This document shows, one piece after another, positions 34,195 to 43,479 of a stretch of 64,000 nt of DNA. Every line of letters begins with the position of its first letter. Position 1 is the first letter of the stretch. Origin of the DNA: JAAYRQ01 sp035647815. GTDB taxonomy: Bacteria > Bacillota > Syntrophomonadia > Syntrophomonadales > Syntrophomonadaceae. Location of the stretch: assembly GCA_035647815.1 (NCBI GenBank), contig DASRMR010000028.1, forward strand, positions 94,414 through 158,413, written 5' to 3'. The translations under genes were made by a program, and so were the position numbers. Under the pieces are notes generated by a model. The model was not told the origin of the DNA. It was given only the letters and a program-made list of their open reading frames with translations, and searched no databases.

Positions 34195-35738
34195 TTGTTA
34201 TCCTCCCCACCCTTAGAATTTACATAGTTAATTATAGCTTCAATAAGTCCCTCTATAGTATAATTTTTAGCCATGACATCAATTGAAAAACCTGCCTGTT
34301 CTGCAGTCTTTGCAGTTATCGGTCCAATACAAGCTATCTTAGCCTTTTTATTAATTCTTAAAGCATTATCCTTACCTACGATATTAACAAAGTTATCTAC
34401 AGTAGAAGAACTAGTAAATGTTATAAAATCAACTTCTCCATTAATAATTGTTTCGAACATTTCTTTACTCACACGCTTCTCAGCAACAGCCTTATACAAA
34501 TGCACTTCGTTGACATTTATTCCCCAGCTTTTTAAAGTTTTAGGAATTATACTTCGTGCCCCTCGTGCACGAGGTAGTAAGACCCATTGATTAGGTAAAA
34601 TCCTAGTCTTTAATTCTTCTATAATTCCTTCAGCCCTATATTCATCGGGCATAGTATCTACTATTATACCTTTTTCCTCTAAAACCTCTCTAGTCGCTGG
34701 TCCTATAGCACATATTTTAATATTTTGTAATTGCCTAATATCCATATTCACATTTTTTAATTCATCAAAAAATATCTTCACTGCATTTACGCTAGTAAAA
34801 ATTAACCAATCATAATTACTAATATTTGCAAAAGCATTATGTAAGGCTATATAATTGTCTTCTCTTTCAATAGTTATCGTGGGAAATTCAATAGGTTCTG
34901 CACCAAGTTCAGCTATTCTCTCAACTAGATTGCTGGCCTGCGCCCGAGCCCTAGTAACGATAATTCTCTTTCCCCACAAAGGTTTATTCTCTACCCAGCT
35001 TAATTTTTCTCTAAGATTGACTACTTCACCTACTACTATTACTGCTGGTGGTTTAAACCCTACATTTTTCACTTGGATAACTATATCTTCTAAATTTCCG
35101 GTTAAAATTTCTTGTTCTGGTAGGGTACCCCATCTTATTAGGGCTATAGGAGTTCGGGGATCTTTGCCAGCATTTATTAAGCTTTCAGTTATATATTCTA
35201 AGTTTTCAACCCCCATTAAAAACACAACCGTACTGACACTATTAGCTAATTCATTCCAATTAATAGAACTCTCGTGTTTTCCAGGTTTTTCGTGACCAGT
35301 TACTATAGTCAAACTAGAAGTGCTATCCCGATGAGTAACTGGTATACCTGCATATGCAGGTACCGATATTGCTGAAGTAATACCTGGTACTATCTCAAAA
35401 TCTATTCCATTTTCCCGCAGATATAAAGCTTCTTCCCCACCTCGTCCAAATAAAAAAGGATCCCCACCCTTAAGGCGAACAATTACTTTAGCAGCCTTAG
35501 CCTTTTGCACCAAAAGAGCATTTATTTCATCTTGTGACATAGCATGATTACCTGATATTTTTCCTACATATATTAATTCAGCATTTGAAGGGGCAAAAGC
35601 TAATATACGACTACTTACTAAGCGGTCATAAATTATTACATCAGCCTTTTCTAAAACAGTTTTGCCTTTAAGCGTAAACAAACCTGGATCCCCGGGTCCA
35701 GCACCAACTAGGTAAACTAATCCTTTTTTCTCCATCAC
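34191..35738 (-). CDS. cobA/hemD: Fused uroporphyrinogen III methyltransferase / synthase
   Basis: A two-domain enzyme of 515 residues. The first half (about 1-245) is a SUMT methyltransferase that makes precorrin-2: YLVGAGPGDPGLFTLKG, VVRLKGGDPFLFGRGGEE and PGITSAISVPAYAGIPVTHR. The second half (about 255-510) is uroporphyrinogen III synthase (RIIVTRARAQASNLVERI, DWLIFTSVNAVKIFF, FTSSSTVDNFV). The fusion is common in Clostridia and commits flux to siroheme. It begins immediately after hemC. Confidence 0.94.
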   Translation of the reverse strand: MMEKKGLVYLVGAGPGDPGLFTLKGKTVLEKADVIIYDRLVSSRILAFAPSNAELIYVGKISGNHAMSQDEINALLVQKAKAAKVIVRLKGGDPFLFGRGGEEALYLRENGIDFEIVPGITSAISVPAYAGIPVTHRDSTSSLTIVTGHEKPGKHESSINWNELANSVSTVVFLMGVENLEYITESLINAGKDPRTPIALIRWGTLPEQEILTGNLEDIVIQVKNVGFKPPAVIVVGEVVNLREKLSWVENKPLWGKRIIVTRARAQASNLVERIAELGAEPIEFPTITIEREDNYIALHNAFANISNYDWLIFTSVNAVKIFFDELKNVNMDIRQLQNIKICAIGPATREVLEEKGIIVDTMPDEYRAEGIIEELKTRILPNQWVLLPRARGARSIIPKTLKSWGINVNEVHLYKAVAEKRVSKEMFETIINGEVDFITFTSSSTVDNFVNIVGKDNALRINKKAKIACIGPITAKTAEQAGFSIDVMAKNYTIEGLIEAIINYVNSKGGEDNK

Positions 35739-36665
35739 TCATTCTCCTAGTTTTTTAATATCTTCTAGAATGCTTAAAGCACCCTTGTCAATCAAGTCTC
35801 GAGCTAATAGAACCCCTAGTTCATTAGCTTGATCTATATCACCTGCTACTGATGATTTTAGTAGTGTCTTACCGTCTAAAGATGCTACTAATCCTTCAAT
35901 ATAGAGTCGGTTTTCTTTTATAACCGCATTCGCTCCCATAGGTACTTGACAGCCACCTTCTAATTCCTTTTGGAAGGCTCTCTCCGCCGTTATCGCTATG
36001 TATGTTGGCTTATGATTGATTTGTTTAAGAATCTCTAATGTTTCCCCATCACTTTTTCTTGCTTCTACTGCAATAGCACCTTGTCCAACTGCAGGCATAA
36101 TTTTATCATTAATAATAACTTCACCTATGTATTCATCTAATTGCAAACGTTTAACTCCAGCATAAGCTAAAATTATTCCATCTAATTCTTGTTCCTTCAT
36201 TCTGCGTATCCTAGTTTCGATATTACCCCTAATATCAACAGTAATAATATCTGGTCTTAAAGCTTTTAATTGGGCAATCCTTCTAAGACTCGAAGTTCCT
36301 ATTCGTGAACCAGGTAATAATTCATCAAAAGTTAAATTGTTTCTAGTTATAAGAACATCTTGTGGTTTTTCTCTTTCTAAAACTGCCCCAATAATAAGGC
36401 CGGGTGTTGTATCAGATGGCAAGTCTTTTAAGCTATGTATTGCTATATCAATTTCATCTTGTAATAGCTGGTTTTCGATTTCTTTAGTAAATAATCCTTT
36501 ATCTCCAATTTTAGATAAGGCTACATCTAAGATTTTATCACCTTTAGTTTTAATAACTTTAATTTCAACTTGGAGATTAGTTAAAAGTTTTATTTGTTTA
36601 GCCACATACTCAGCTTGCCAGAGAGCTAAATTACTCCCCCTAGTTCCCAACCTTATTTTCTTCAT
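35739..36665 (-). CDS. hemC: Hydroxymethylbilane synthase
   Basis: HemC polymerises four porphobilinogens into hydroxymethylbilane on a dipyrromethane cofactor. The cofactor Cys is in EGGCQVPMGANA. Other motifs are RLGTRGSNLALWQAE, HSLKDLP and GTSSLRRIAQLKALRPDI. The length of 308 residues is normal. GAGGAGG lies six bases before the ATG, and the gene overlaps hemA by 26 bases. Confidence 0.96.
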   Translation of the reverse strand: MKKIRLGTRGSNLALWQAEYVAKQIKLLTNLQVEIKVIKTKGDKILDVALSKIGDKGLFTKEIENQLLQDEIDIAIHSLKDLPSDTTPGLIIGAVLEREKPQDVLITRNNLTFDELLPGSRIGTSSLRRIAQLKALRPDIITVDIRGNIETRIRRMKEQELDGIILAYAGVKRLQLDEYIGEVIINDKIMPAVGQGAIAVEARKSDGETLEILKQINHKPTYIAITAERAFQKELEGGCQVPMGANAVIKENRLYIEGLVASLDGKTLLKSSVAGDIDQANELGVLLARDLIDKGALSILEDIKKLGE

Positions 36666-37938
36666 GTAATTCCTCCTCTTCTAAATCAAAAAGGTTTTTC
36701 ACTACTTCTGCATATAAATGACCTTCATTACTAGTTGCCATATTTTTTAAGTTCACAACTGGAGTATTTAACAATTGATTAACTATGGAGCTAGCCATCG
36801 AAGTAATTACCTTTTTATCACGATCTGATAATTCTCCTAAACGATTGTATGCTCTTTGAATCTCCTGTTGTTTGATAGCTTCACCTTTTTGTTTTAGAGA
36901 GGCTATTACCGGAATTACATATAAACTTGCCAACCACTCATTAAATTTTTCAATTTCTGTATTTATTATAATATCAGCAGCCCCTGCTGCTTTTTTTCTA
37001 GCAAAATAATTTGCATCTACGACATTTTTCAAATCATCTATATCATAAATATGTACTCCATCTATATCTTGCAAAGATGGGTCAATATCTCTAGGTACTG
37101 CAATATCGACTAATACTATCTTTTTACCATTTCTGTTTTGAAGTATTTCTCTACTATTTTCGGATTTAACTACATAATGGTTAGCAGCTGTACAGCTGAT
37201 TACGATATCTGCCTTGAGTAATTCTGCAGATAATTTATCAAATTTAACTGCTCTACCATTAAATTCTTCAGCCATCTGTACAGCTTTTTCGTAAGAACGA
37301 TTAGATACGATAACTGAACTTACCCCATTTTGCATTAAATACTTTGTGGTCAGCTCACTCATTTCACCAGCACCGATAACCATGACAGTTTTGTTTTCCA
37401 AAGATCCAAATATGTTTTTAGCTAAATTTACTGCAGCATAACTGACAGATACAGGGTGGCTATCTATCCCTGTTTCGGTTCTAACCTTTTTCCCCACATA
37501 AATGGCTCTTTGAAATAAGCTATTTAAAACTCCATCAGAAGATTTTAATTTTCTAGCATTATCATATGAATCACTAACTTGGCCTAAAATCTGCGTTTCT
37601 CCTAATATCATTGACTCTAATCCTGAAGTCACCCGAAATAAATGTGCGATAGTATCATAACAAGATGGTTGATAAATATATTTTTCTAAATATTCAGGAT
37701 TAAAACCGGAACTTCTAACTAAGAAATCTTCTAAAGCTTTAGTTCCTTCCTCAATATTTTTAGATGTCGCATAAATCTCCATTCGGTTACAAGTATCAAG
37801 TATAACTGCCCCTTCAATCCCCGGTCTGTTGTTCAAGTAAAGATATGATTCAGATAATTTAGCCCCACTTATGGTAAAATGTTCCCTAATTTCAACTGGA
37901 GCTGTTTTGTGATTTAATCCCGCCATAAGGATATACAT
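36640..37938 (-). CDS. hemA: Glutamyl-tRNA reductase
   Basis: HemA reduces glutamyl-tRNA to glutamate-1-semialdehyde, the entry to the C5 pathway. The catalytic Cys is in LDTCNRMEIYA and the substrate-binding block is MILGETQILGQV. The NADPH domain opens with VMVIGAGEMSELTTKYL. The C-terminal dimerisation helix ends the 432-residue protein. It overlaps the upstream sirC gene by 25 bases and the downstream hemC. Confidence 0.96.
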   Translation of the reverse strand: MYILMAGLNHKTAPVEIREHFTISGAKLSESYLYLNNRPGIEGAVILDTCNRMEIYATSKNIEEGTKALEDFLVRSSGFNPEYLEKYIYQPSCYDTIAHLFRVTSGLESMILGETQILGQVSDSYDNARKLKSSDGVLNSLFQRAIYVGKKVRTETGIDSHPVSVSYAAVNLAKNIFGSLENKTVMVIGAGEMSELTTKYLMQNGVSSVIVSNRSYEKAVQMAEEFNGRAVKFDKLSAELLKADIVISCTAANHYVVKSENSREILQNRNGKKIVLVDIAVPRDIDPSLQDIDGVHIYDIDDLKNVVDANYFARKKAAGAADIIINTEIEKFNEWLASLYVIPVIASLKQKGEAIKQQEIQRAYNRLGELSDRDKKVITSMASSIVNQLLNTPVVNLKNMATSNEGHLYAEVVKNLFDLEEEELHEENKVGN

Positions 37939-38564
37939 TCTTCAATCCGCTCCCTTGCCCTCTCCCTTTTTCCATCCTTCAGTATATCAAATATATCTGC
38001 ATGTACTAAATCATGGAATATTTGTTTACGAATGTTTATATCTGAAAATTCCTCTTTAATACTCCCCCGGTATTCACCTAAAAGATCAACATACTCTGCA
38101 TATTCCTCTACTAAATATCCTTCTAGTTCTTCTCTTAAAAGCTTGGCTAACATAGGACTTTTCCCTTCGGTAGATATAGCTAAAGCTAATGAGCCACGTC
38201 TAACGATAGAAGGTACATAAAAGTCACAATTTGGTGGATCATCTACAGCATTAACTAGTATCTGTTTATCTGCACAAAGTTTAGCAATGAAACGATTAGT
38301 TTCATTATCGTTTGTAGCTATAAACACCATAAAAACAACTTCTAGATCATCCGGTACAAATTTCCTTGGTTTGATTGTAATTAGACCTTCAGTAGCAAAA
38401 CTTGATAAAGAATCTGTTACTACTGGGCTAACTACAGTAACTCTCGCCCCGTAGTCTAGAAGGCTTTCGACTTTTCTCTGGGCAACCGTGCCCCCACCTA
38501 CTATCAAACAAGGCTTATCCATCAAGTTAATATAAATAGGATAAAAATGTTTATTGCTTTTCAT
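37914..38564 (-). CDS. sirC: Precorrin-2 dehydrogenase (siroheme synthase N-terminal type)
   Basis: This protein oxidises precorrin-2 to sirohydrochlorin. The NAD-binding loop is CLIVGGGTVAQRKVESLLDYGARVTVVSP, near the N terminus, followed by NAVDDPPNCDFYVPSIVRRGSLALAISTEGKSPMLAKLLRE in segments typical of Met8p/CysG N-terminal domains. The ATG at 38564 follows GAGGG; the frame to 38597 adds 11 unlikely residues. At 216 residues it matches Met8p-like proteins. Some of these also insert iron. Because no separate SirB/CbiX-type chelatase is in the cluster, that second activity is possible here but unproven. Confidence 0.9.
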   Translation of the reverse strand: MKSNKHFYPIYINLMDKPCLIVGGGTVAQRKVESLLDYGARVTVVSPVVTDSLSSFATEGLITIKPRKFVPDDLEVVFMVFIATNDNETNRFIAKLCADKQILVNAVDDPPNCDFYVPSIVRRGSLALAISTEGKSPMLAKLLREELEGYLVEEYAEYVDLLGEYRGSIKEEFSDINIRKQIFHDLVHADIFDILKDGKRERARERIEECISLWRD

Positions 38565-38639
38565 AAACCCTCCCCCCCGCTCACTATCAGAATACAATAT
38601 ATAAAATATCTTTAAATATTAATTTAACTTCTTTTCTCT

Positions 38640-39491
38640 CTAATCTCTGTCTCTATCTCTATATCTTGCTTCGCGCCTTTTCGCTCTAGCCTCTTGCCTC
38701 TTCTTTTTTCTTCTTGCCTTTTCTGCTACCTTTTTCTTTCTGTGTTCTACTCTTTCAGGAGTCGGTTTAGCAGCTTTTGATACCCATATACTTGTTTCAT
38801 ATAAAAAATAGGTTGGAATTGCCATCATCAACTGTGAAATAGGATCAGGTCCTGGGGTTAAAGCAGCAGCTAAAATCACTATAATTAATATAGCATATTT
38901 CCTGTTGTTAGATAGCATTTCCGCTCGTATAATGCCCATCTTCGTCAAGAAGAAAACAATTACTGGCATCTCAAATACTAAACCAAATGGTAGGGCAAAG
39001 GCCATAACAAATGATACATATTGATCTACCTTAAACATAGTCTCCAAGTTTTCTCCGGCAATATAAATCAAGAAACTCAATATTAGTTTTAAAACACCAA
39101 AATATGCAAATAAAACACCTGTAACAAAGAGAAGAATGGTTATAGGAAATAATATGTAAATATATTTCCTTTCTTCAGGATATAAGGCAGGTTTGAAGAA
39201 TTTCCATATAGAATAAGCAACTACAGGAAAAGCTATAATAAAACCTGATAAAAATGATAGTTTAAGTTTTACGAAAAAGGCTTCAGTAACTCCCGTAACT
39301 ACTAACCCTTCATTTAAGCTAGATAAGGGTCTCATTATTATAGTTAATATCTGTTCACTATAATAAAATGAGAAAACTGCAGCAATTATTATAGCTACAA
39401 CGCTAATAATAAGTGCATTACGTAATGCACTTAAGTGTTCAAGAATAGTCAGTTGTTGTTGTTCTTCTTTTTTCAAATCATCTGTAGGCAA
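38640..39491 (-). CDS. tatC: Sec-independent translocase TatC with an unusual basic tail
   Basis: TatC is the receptor core of the twin-arginine export system. Six membrane segments are visible between residues about 24 and 235, with HLSALRNALI at the N terminus, FKPALYPEERKY and the FGLVFEMPVIVFFL motif carrying the conserved Glu. After residue 240 comes a very basic tail of about 40 residues, rich in Lys and Arg and ending RYRDRDRD, encoded by a short-repeat stretch. Most TatC proteins end soon after the last helix. The start is TTG with GAGGG upstream. No tatA is nearby. Confidence 0.93.
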   Translation of the reverse strand: MPTDDLKKEEQQQLTILEHLSALRNALIISVVAIIIAAVFSFYYSEQILTIIMRPLSSLNEGLVVTGVTEAFFVKLKLSFLSGFIIAFPVVAYSIWKFFKPALYPEERKYIYILFPITILLFVTGVLFAYFGVLKLILSFLIYIAGENLETMFKVDQYVSFVMAFALPFGLVFEMPVIVFFLTKMGIIRAEMLSNNRKYAILIIVILAAALTPGPDPISQLMMAIPTYFLYETSIWVSKAAKPTPERVEHRKKKVAEKARRKKKRQEARAKRREARYRDRDRD

Positions 39492-39510
39492 AATATAACC
39501 CTCTACTTCC

Positions 39511-40479
39511 TTAATATTCTCGATCTAGCATGTAATTTGCTATATCATAAAAAGCTTTTTTTACTTCTGTATCAGGCAGATTATATAATTGTTCCTGAGC
39601 CTTATGAGCATAACGTTTACTAACATAGTAGGAAAAGTCAATTCCATTAGAATCAAGAATCATATCAATAATCTTTTCCGTAGAATTATTGCAAATTTCA
39701 GGAGAAGCTAACGCTATTTTAAGTTCTTTAGCATGTTTGCTGTTTTGCATGGCATATATTGCAGGTAAAGTAATTACTCCTTGCCTTATATCGCTTCCAG
39801 TCTGTTTTCCTAAAATCTCTTCATCTGCTACCAAATCTAAAATATCATCAGTAACTTGAAACGCCATACCTAGAAAATAACCATACTTCTGAATACTCTT
39901 TATGTCCTTTGGAGGTGCATTAGCAACTAAAGCTCCTAACTGACAACTAACAGCTATTAGTAATGCTGTTTTTCTTTGTATTCTCCTAAGGTAGTTTTTA
40001 AGACCTATATTTACATCAAAACTTCCTAACATTTGCACGATTTCACCTTCGCAAATCTGTACACTAGTTTTCGCTATTATTTCTAGTAAGTCACTACGCT
40101 TATATTGGGCAACTAGTGCTAAAGATCTAGCCAAAATATAATTCCCCGAGTAGATAGACAGACGATTACCCCAACCTTTTTTTACCGTAATAGTTCCTCT
40201 TCTAGTAAGTGAGTCATCTATAACATCATCATGGACTAGAGTCGCCATATGAACTAGTTCTAAAGCTACGGCCATAGGTATAACATCATCGATGTCCTCT
40301 TTAAATAAATTAGCTGCTAGTAAAGCAAAGGCAGGTCTTAACCGTTTACCACCCGCATCTATTAAGTGAAGTGAAGCTGCGTTTAATAGTTCTATTTTAG
40401 TATTGATGTTTTTGGTTAACTCATCTTCTACTATGTTAAGTTCCGTTTCCACTAAACTAAAAAGATTAAAATCAGACAT
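39511..40479 (-). CDS. Polyprenyl diphosphate synthase for menaquinone side chain
   Basis: A trans-prenyltransferase of 322 residues with both Asp-rich motifs intact: LVHDDVIDDSLTRRG and QVTDDILDLVAD. ICEGEIVQM and YLRRIQRKTALLIAVSCQLGA are the usual intervening blocks. It resembles HepT/IspB-type synthases. Its place after ubiX and ubiA-like genes indicates it makes the menaquinone side chain. A degenerate paralogue at 43480-44235 in the same gene run could be its partner subunit. Chain length is not deducible by eye. Confidence 0.9.
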   Translation of the reverse strand: MSDFNLFSLVETELNIVEDELTKNINTKIELLNAASLHLIDAGGKRLRPAFALLAANLFKEDIDDVIPMAVALELVHMATLVHDDVIDDSLTRRGTITVKKGWGNRLSIYSGNYILARSLALVAQYKRSDLLEIIAKTSVQICEGEIVQMLGSFDVNIGLKNYLRRIQRKTALLIAVSCQLGALVANAPPKDIKSIQKYGYFLGMAFQVTDDILDLVADEEILGKQTGSDIRQGVITLPAIYAMQNSKHAKELKIALASPEICNNSTEKIIDMILDSNGIDFSYYVSKRYAHKAQEQLYNLPDTEVKKAFYDIANYMLDREY

Positions 40480-40536
40480 ATTTACCCCTTATACTTTTCT
40501 ATACTATTATAATTACTCACATGGTTTTTCCATATA

Positions 40537-41118
40537 TTATTGATAGCGGTCATATAACTTGTGTTCGATTCTTAATGCATCTAACACCTTACCTACCACA
40601 AAATTAATCATATCATTTATATCTTTGGGGTGGTTATAAAATGCTGGCATAGCCGGAATAATATGAACCCCTATTTCAGATAAAGTTAGCATATTTCTTA
40701 AATGAATACTACTAAAGGGGGTTTCCCTAGGAAGAAGTATTAACTGTCGTCTTTCTTTAATTATAACATCTGCTGCCCTTTCTAATAAGCTTTTGGATGT
40801 ACCATGAGCAATATTTGATACTGTAGACATTGTACAAGGTATTACGACCATAGCCTCAGTTAGGAATGAGCCACTAGCTATAGGTGCTGCAATATTAGAG
40901 TTTTCATATAAAAACAGATTTTCACTAGGTAAATATTTTCTAAAGGTATCCTCTACAGATCCAATAAAGTCCCAGTTTAGTTCTTGTTTAATAACTATTT
41001 GAGCAGGATCACTAATGATTAAGTGAACCTCAAGTTCATTTTTCAATAATTCTTCAATAAGTTTGATCCCATAAACAACACCACTAGCACCAGTTAAGGC
41101 GACTATTAATCTTTTCAA
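40537..41118 (-). CDS. ubiX: Flavin prenyltransferase UbiX
   Basis: UbiX attaches a dimethylallyl group to FMN to make the prenylated FMN cofactor of UbiD decarboxylases. The N-terminal flavin site is LIVALTGASGVVYG; VVIPCTMSTVSNIAHG and LLPRETPFSSIHLRNM are typical. I choose the TTG at 41118, eight bases after GGAGG. An ATG at 41133 would lie just upstream of that ribosome binding site and encode it. The product is 193 residues. The presence of ubiD two genes upstream supports the function. Confidence 0.95.
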   Translation of the reverse strand: MKRLIVALTGASGVVYGIKLIEELLKNELEVHLIISDPAQIVIKQELNWDFIGSVEDTFRKYLPSENLFLYENSNIAAPIASGSFLTEAMVVIPCTMSTVSNIAHGTSKSLLERAADVIIKERRQLILLPRETPFSSIHLRNMLTLSEIGVHIIPAMPAFYNHPKDINDMINFVVGKVLDALRIEHKLYDRYQ

Positions 41119-41169
41119 AATATTAACCTCCAATATGAGATATCTTTTACATAGCTTTCCCTTAAGTTA

Positions 41170-42039
41170 CTATAAGATATCGATTAATGTAGTAATAAAA
41201 ATTATTAAACCTACATAACGATTAATCTTAAAGGAGGCAAAATTAACTCTACTTAAATCGCCTGGTTTTACGATTGAATGCTCATAAATAAGAAGTAGAG
41301 CAACAAATACTACTCCCAAATAATACACTAAACCTAATTTTAAGATCACACCAGTAAGGACTAAAAATATCACGGTAAAAATGTGGAAAAATGCCGAAAA
41401 CATAAGTGCACCTTTTTCTCCAAACCGTGCAGGAATTGAATATAGCCCTTGCTCCCGGTCAAATTCAATATCTTGGCAAGCATACATAGTATCAAAACCT
41501 GCTATCCAACAAGCTACTGCTGCTCCTAAGACTATAGGTTGCCAATCAAAAGTGCCTGTGATGGCTATCCAGGCACCTATTGGCCCTATTCCAATAGCTA
41601 TACCTAAAATAAGATGACACCACCAGGTGAATCTTTTGGTGTATGAATAAAGCCATAAAATTAATACTGCTAAAGGTGAAAGCTTTAAACATAATGGATT
41701 AAGTTGTCCAGCAGAATATGCTAACAAGATAAAGCATATGAAAACAAAAAACCAAATCCATTTTATCGATAACTGACCAGAGGCTAATACCCAATCTTCT
41801 GTTCTCGGATTCGCACGATCAAAATGTCTATCTATTAACCTATTTAAACATAAAGCTGCAGTTCTAGCACTGATCATAGCCATAGTAATCCAAAATAATT
41901 GAAAAAGTGAAGGTATACCTTTTATGGCTAAAAAAGCTCCTAAATAAGCAAATGGTAAGCCAAACAAAGTGTGTTCAATATCAACCATTTTTAGAAATAA
42001 CTTTAACTTAGTCAAAACCGTACTCGTTCCATTTTTCAT
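41170..42039 (-). CDS. ubiA: UbiA-family prenyltransferase (MqnP-like)
   Basis: An integral membrane prenyltransferase of 289 residues with seven to nine helices. The two Asp-rich motifs are NRLIDRHFDRANPR and DTMYACQDIEFDREQG. In the futalosine menaquinone route, MqnP prenylates the 1,4-dihydroxy-6-naphthoate precursor before UbiD-type decarboxylation. The UbiX/UbiD neighbours suggest that role rather than ubiquinone or heme synthesis. The start is uncertain: a TTG at 42015 would reduce the overlap with ubiD from 32 to eight bases. Confidence 0.9.
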   Translation of the reverse strand: MKNGTSTVLTKLKLFLKMVDIEHTLFGLPFAYLGAFLAIKGIPSLFQLFWITMAMISARTAALCLNRLIDRHFDRANPRTEDWVLASGQLSIKWIWFFVFICFILLAYSAGQLNPLCLKLSPLAVLILWLYSYTKRFTWWCHLILGIAIGIGPIGAWIAITGTFDWQPIVLGAAVACWIAGFDTMYACQDIEFDREQGLYSIPARFGEKGALMFSAFFHIFTVIFLVLTGVILKLGLVYYLGVVFVALLLIYEHSIVKPGDLSRVNFASFKINRYVGLIIFITTLIDIL

Positions 42040-43456
42040 CTACCATCTTTTTAACTTCTTGGCTCATAACTATTTCATTTGGCCATTCCCGTGGATGTCC
42101 CTCACTTTTCCACTTTTTAGTAGCATCAAAACCCATTTTCGATCCAAAAAGAGGCATTGGTGCAGAATGGTCTAAAACTTCTAGTGGACCATCTACAATC
42201 ATAGTGTCACGCCTTGGATCGACATTATTAAAGACTTTCCACATTACTTCAGATACATTTTGGACATCAACATCTTCATCGACAACGACTACGAATTTAG
42301 AAAACATCATTTGACCCATACCCCATAATGAAGTCATTATCTTATGGGCATGACCAGGAAAAGATTTTTTTATCGATACTATAACACAATTATGGAAGAC
42401 CCCTTCCTGTGGTAAGTGTAAATCAACAACTTCAGGTAGTTGAAATTGGATTAATGGCAAGAATATGCGCTCAGTTGCATATGCCATATAACAATCTTCT
42501 TGTGGTGGTTTGCCCACAATAGTCGTGGGGTAAATAGCATTTTTTCGGTGAGTTATACAAGTAATATGAAAAACTGGATATTCACCAGCTAAAGAATAGT
42601 AACCGGTATGGTCACCAAAAGGCCCCTCTATTCTTCTTTCATCTTTATCAACATAACCTTCCAGAACTATTTCCGCATCTGCTGGCACTTCCATATCAAT
42701 AGTCTTGCACTTGACTAATTCTACTGGTTTCTTTCTTAGAAAACCAGCAAATAATAGTTCATCAATATCACTTGGTAAAGGTGCAGTACCAGCATAAGTT
42801 ATGCTAGGATCTCCCCCTAAAACTACAGCTACTTCAGTATGTTGTCCTAACTCAGTATGTTTGCGATAGTTTTCTGCTCCATCGTGATGCACATGCCAAT
42901 GCATACCAGTACTTTTTTCATCAAATTGTTGTAAGCGGTACATGCCTATATTTCTTTTTCCAGTTTCAGGATTCTTAGTGTAAACTTGTGGTAAAGTTAT
43001 AAACTTGCCTGCATCTTCAGGCCAACATTTCAAAATAGGTATTTTATCTAGTGATGGATTAGTGTCTACCACCTCTTGACAAACACCTGTATTAACCATT
43101 TTAGGGATAAAGTTTGAAACCTCTAGTAATTTCGGCAATAGTTTAACCTTGTCAAAAATTGATTGTGGGGTACTATCTGCTAATTTTAAGAAACTCAATA
43201 TTTCATCCGCAATATCATTCAAACTTTCAGTTTTTAAACTCATTGCCATACGTTTTTCACTACCGTAAGCATTTATAAGAACAGGCATTTCAGAACCTTT
43301 TACATTTTCAAATAAAAGTGCTGGTCCATGTTTTTTACTAATTCGATCAGTAATTTCAGTTATTTCAAGATCGCTATCAACTTCAGTAGTTATACGTTTT
43401 AACTCTCCTGCTTTTTCTAAGACATCAATAAATTCGTGCAAATCCTTATATGCCAT
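42008..43456 (-). CDS. ubiD: UbiD-family decarboxylase (menaquinone, MqnL-like)
   Basis: A prenyl-FMN-dependent decarboxylase of 482 residues. MYRLQQFDEKSTGMHWHVHHDGA, EGPFGDHTGYYSLAGEYPVFHI (with the conserved Glu region) and AYATERIFLPLIQFQLPEVVDLHLP are typical of UbiD. It likely removes the carboxylate from the prenylated quinone precursor. RBS AGGAGG-like sequence precedes the ATG at 43456, and the gene follows the unknown prenyl-synthase-like gene by 23 bases. Confidence 0.93.
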   Translation of the reverse strand: MAYKDLHEFIDVLEKAGELKRITTEVDSDLEITEITDRISKKHGPALLFENVKGSEMPVLINAYGSEKRMAMSLKTESLNDIADEILSFLKLADSTPQSIFDKVKLLPKLLEVSNFIPKMVNTGVCQEVVDTNPSLDKIPILKCWPEDAGKFITLPQVYTKNPETGKRNIGMYRLQQFDEKSTGMHWHVHHDGAENYRKHTELGQHTEVAVVLGGDPSITYAGTAPLPSDIDELLFAGFLRKKPVELVKCKTIDMEVPADAEIVLEGYVDKDERRIEGPFGDHTGYYSLAGEYPVFHITCITHRKNAIYPTTIVGKPPQEDCYMAYATERIFLPLIQFQLPEVVDLHLPQEGVFHNCVIVSIKKSFPGHAHKIMTSLWGMGQMMFSKFVVVVDEDVDVQNVSEVMWKVFNNVDPRRDTMIVDGPLEVLDHSAPMPLFGSKMGFDATKKWKSEGHPREWPNEIVMSQEVKKMVDEKWNEYGFD

Positions 43457-43479
43457 AAATTAAAACCTCCATCAACTAT

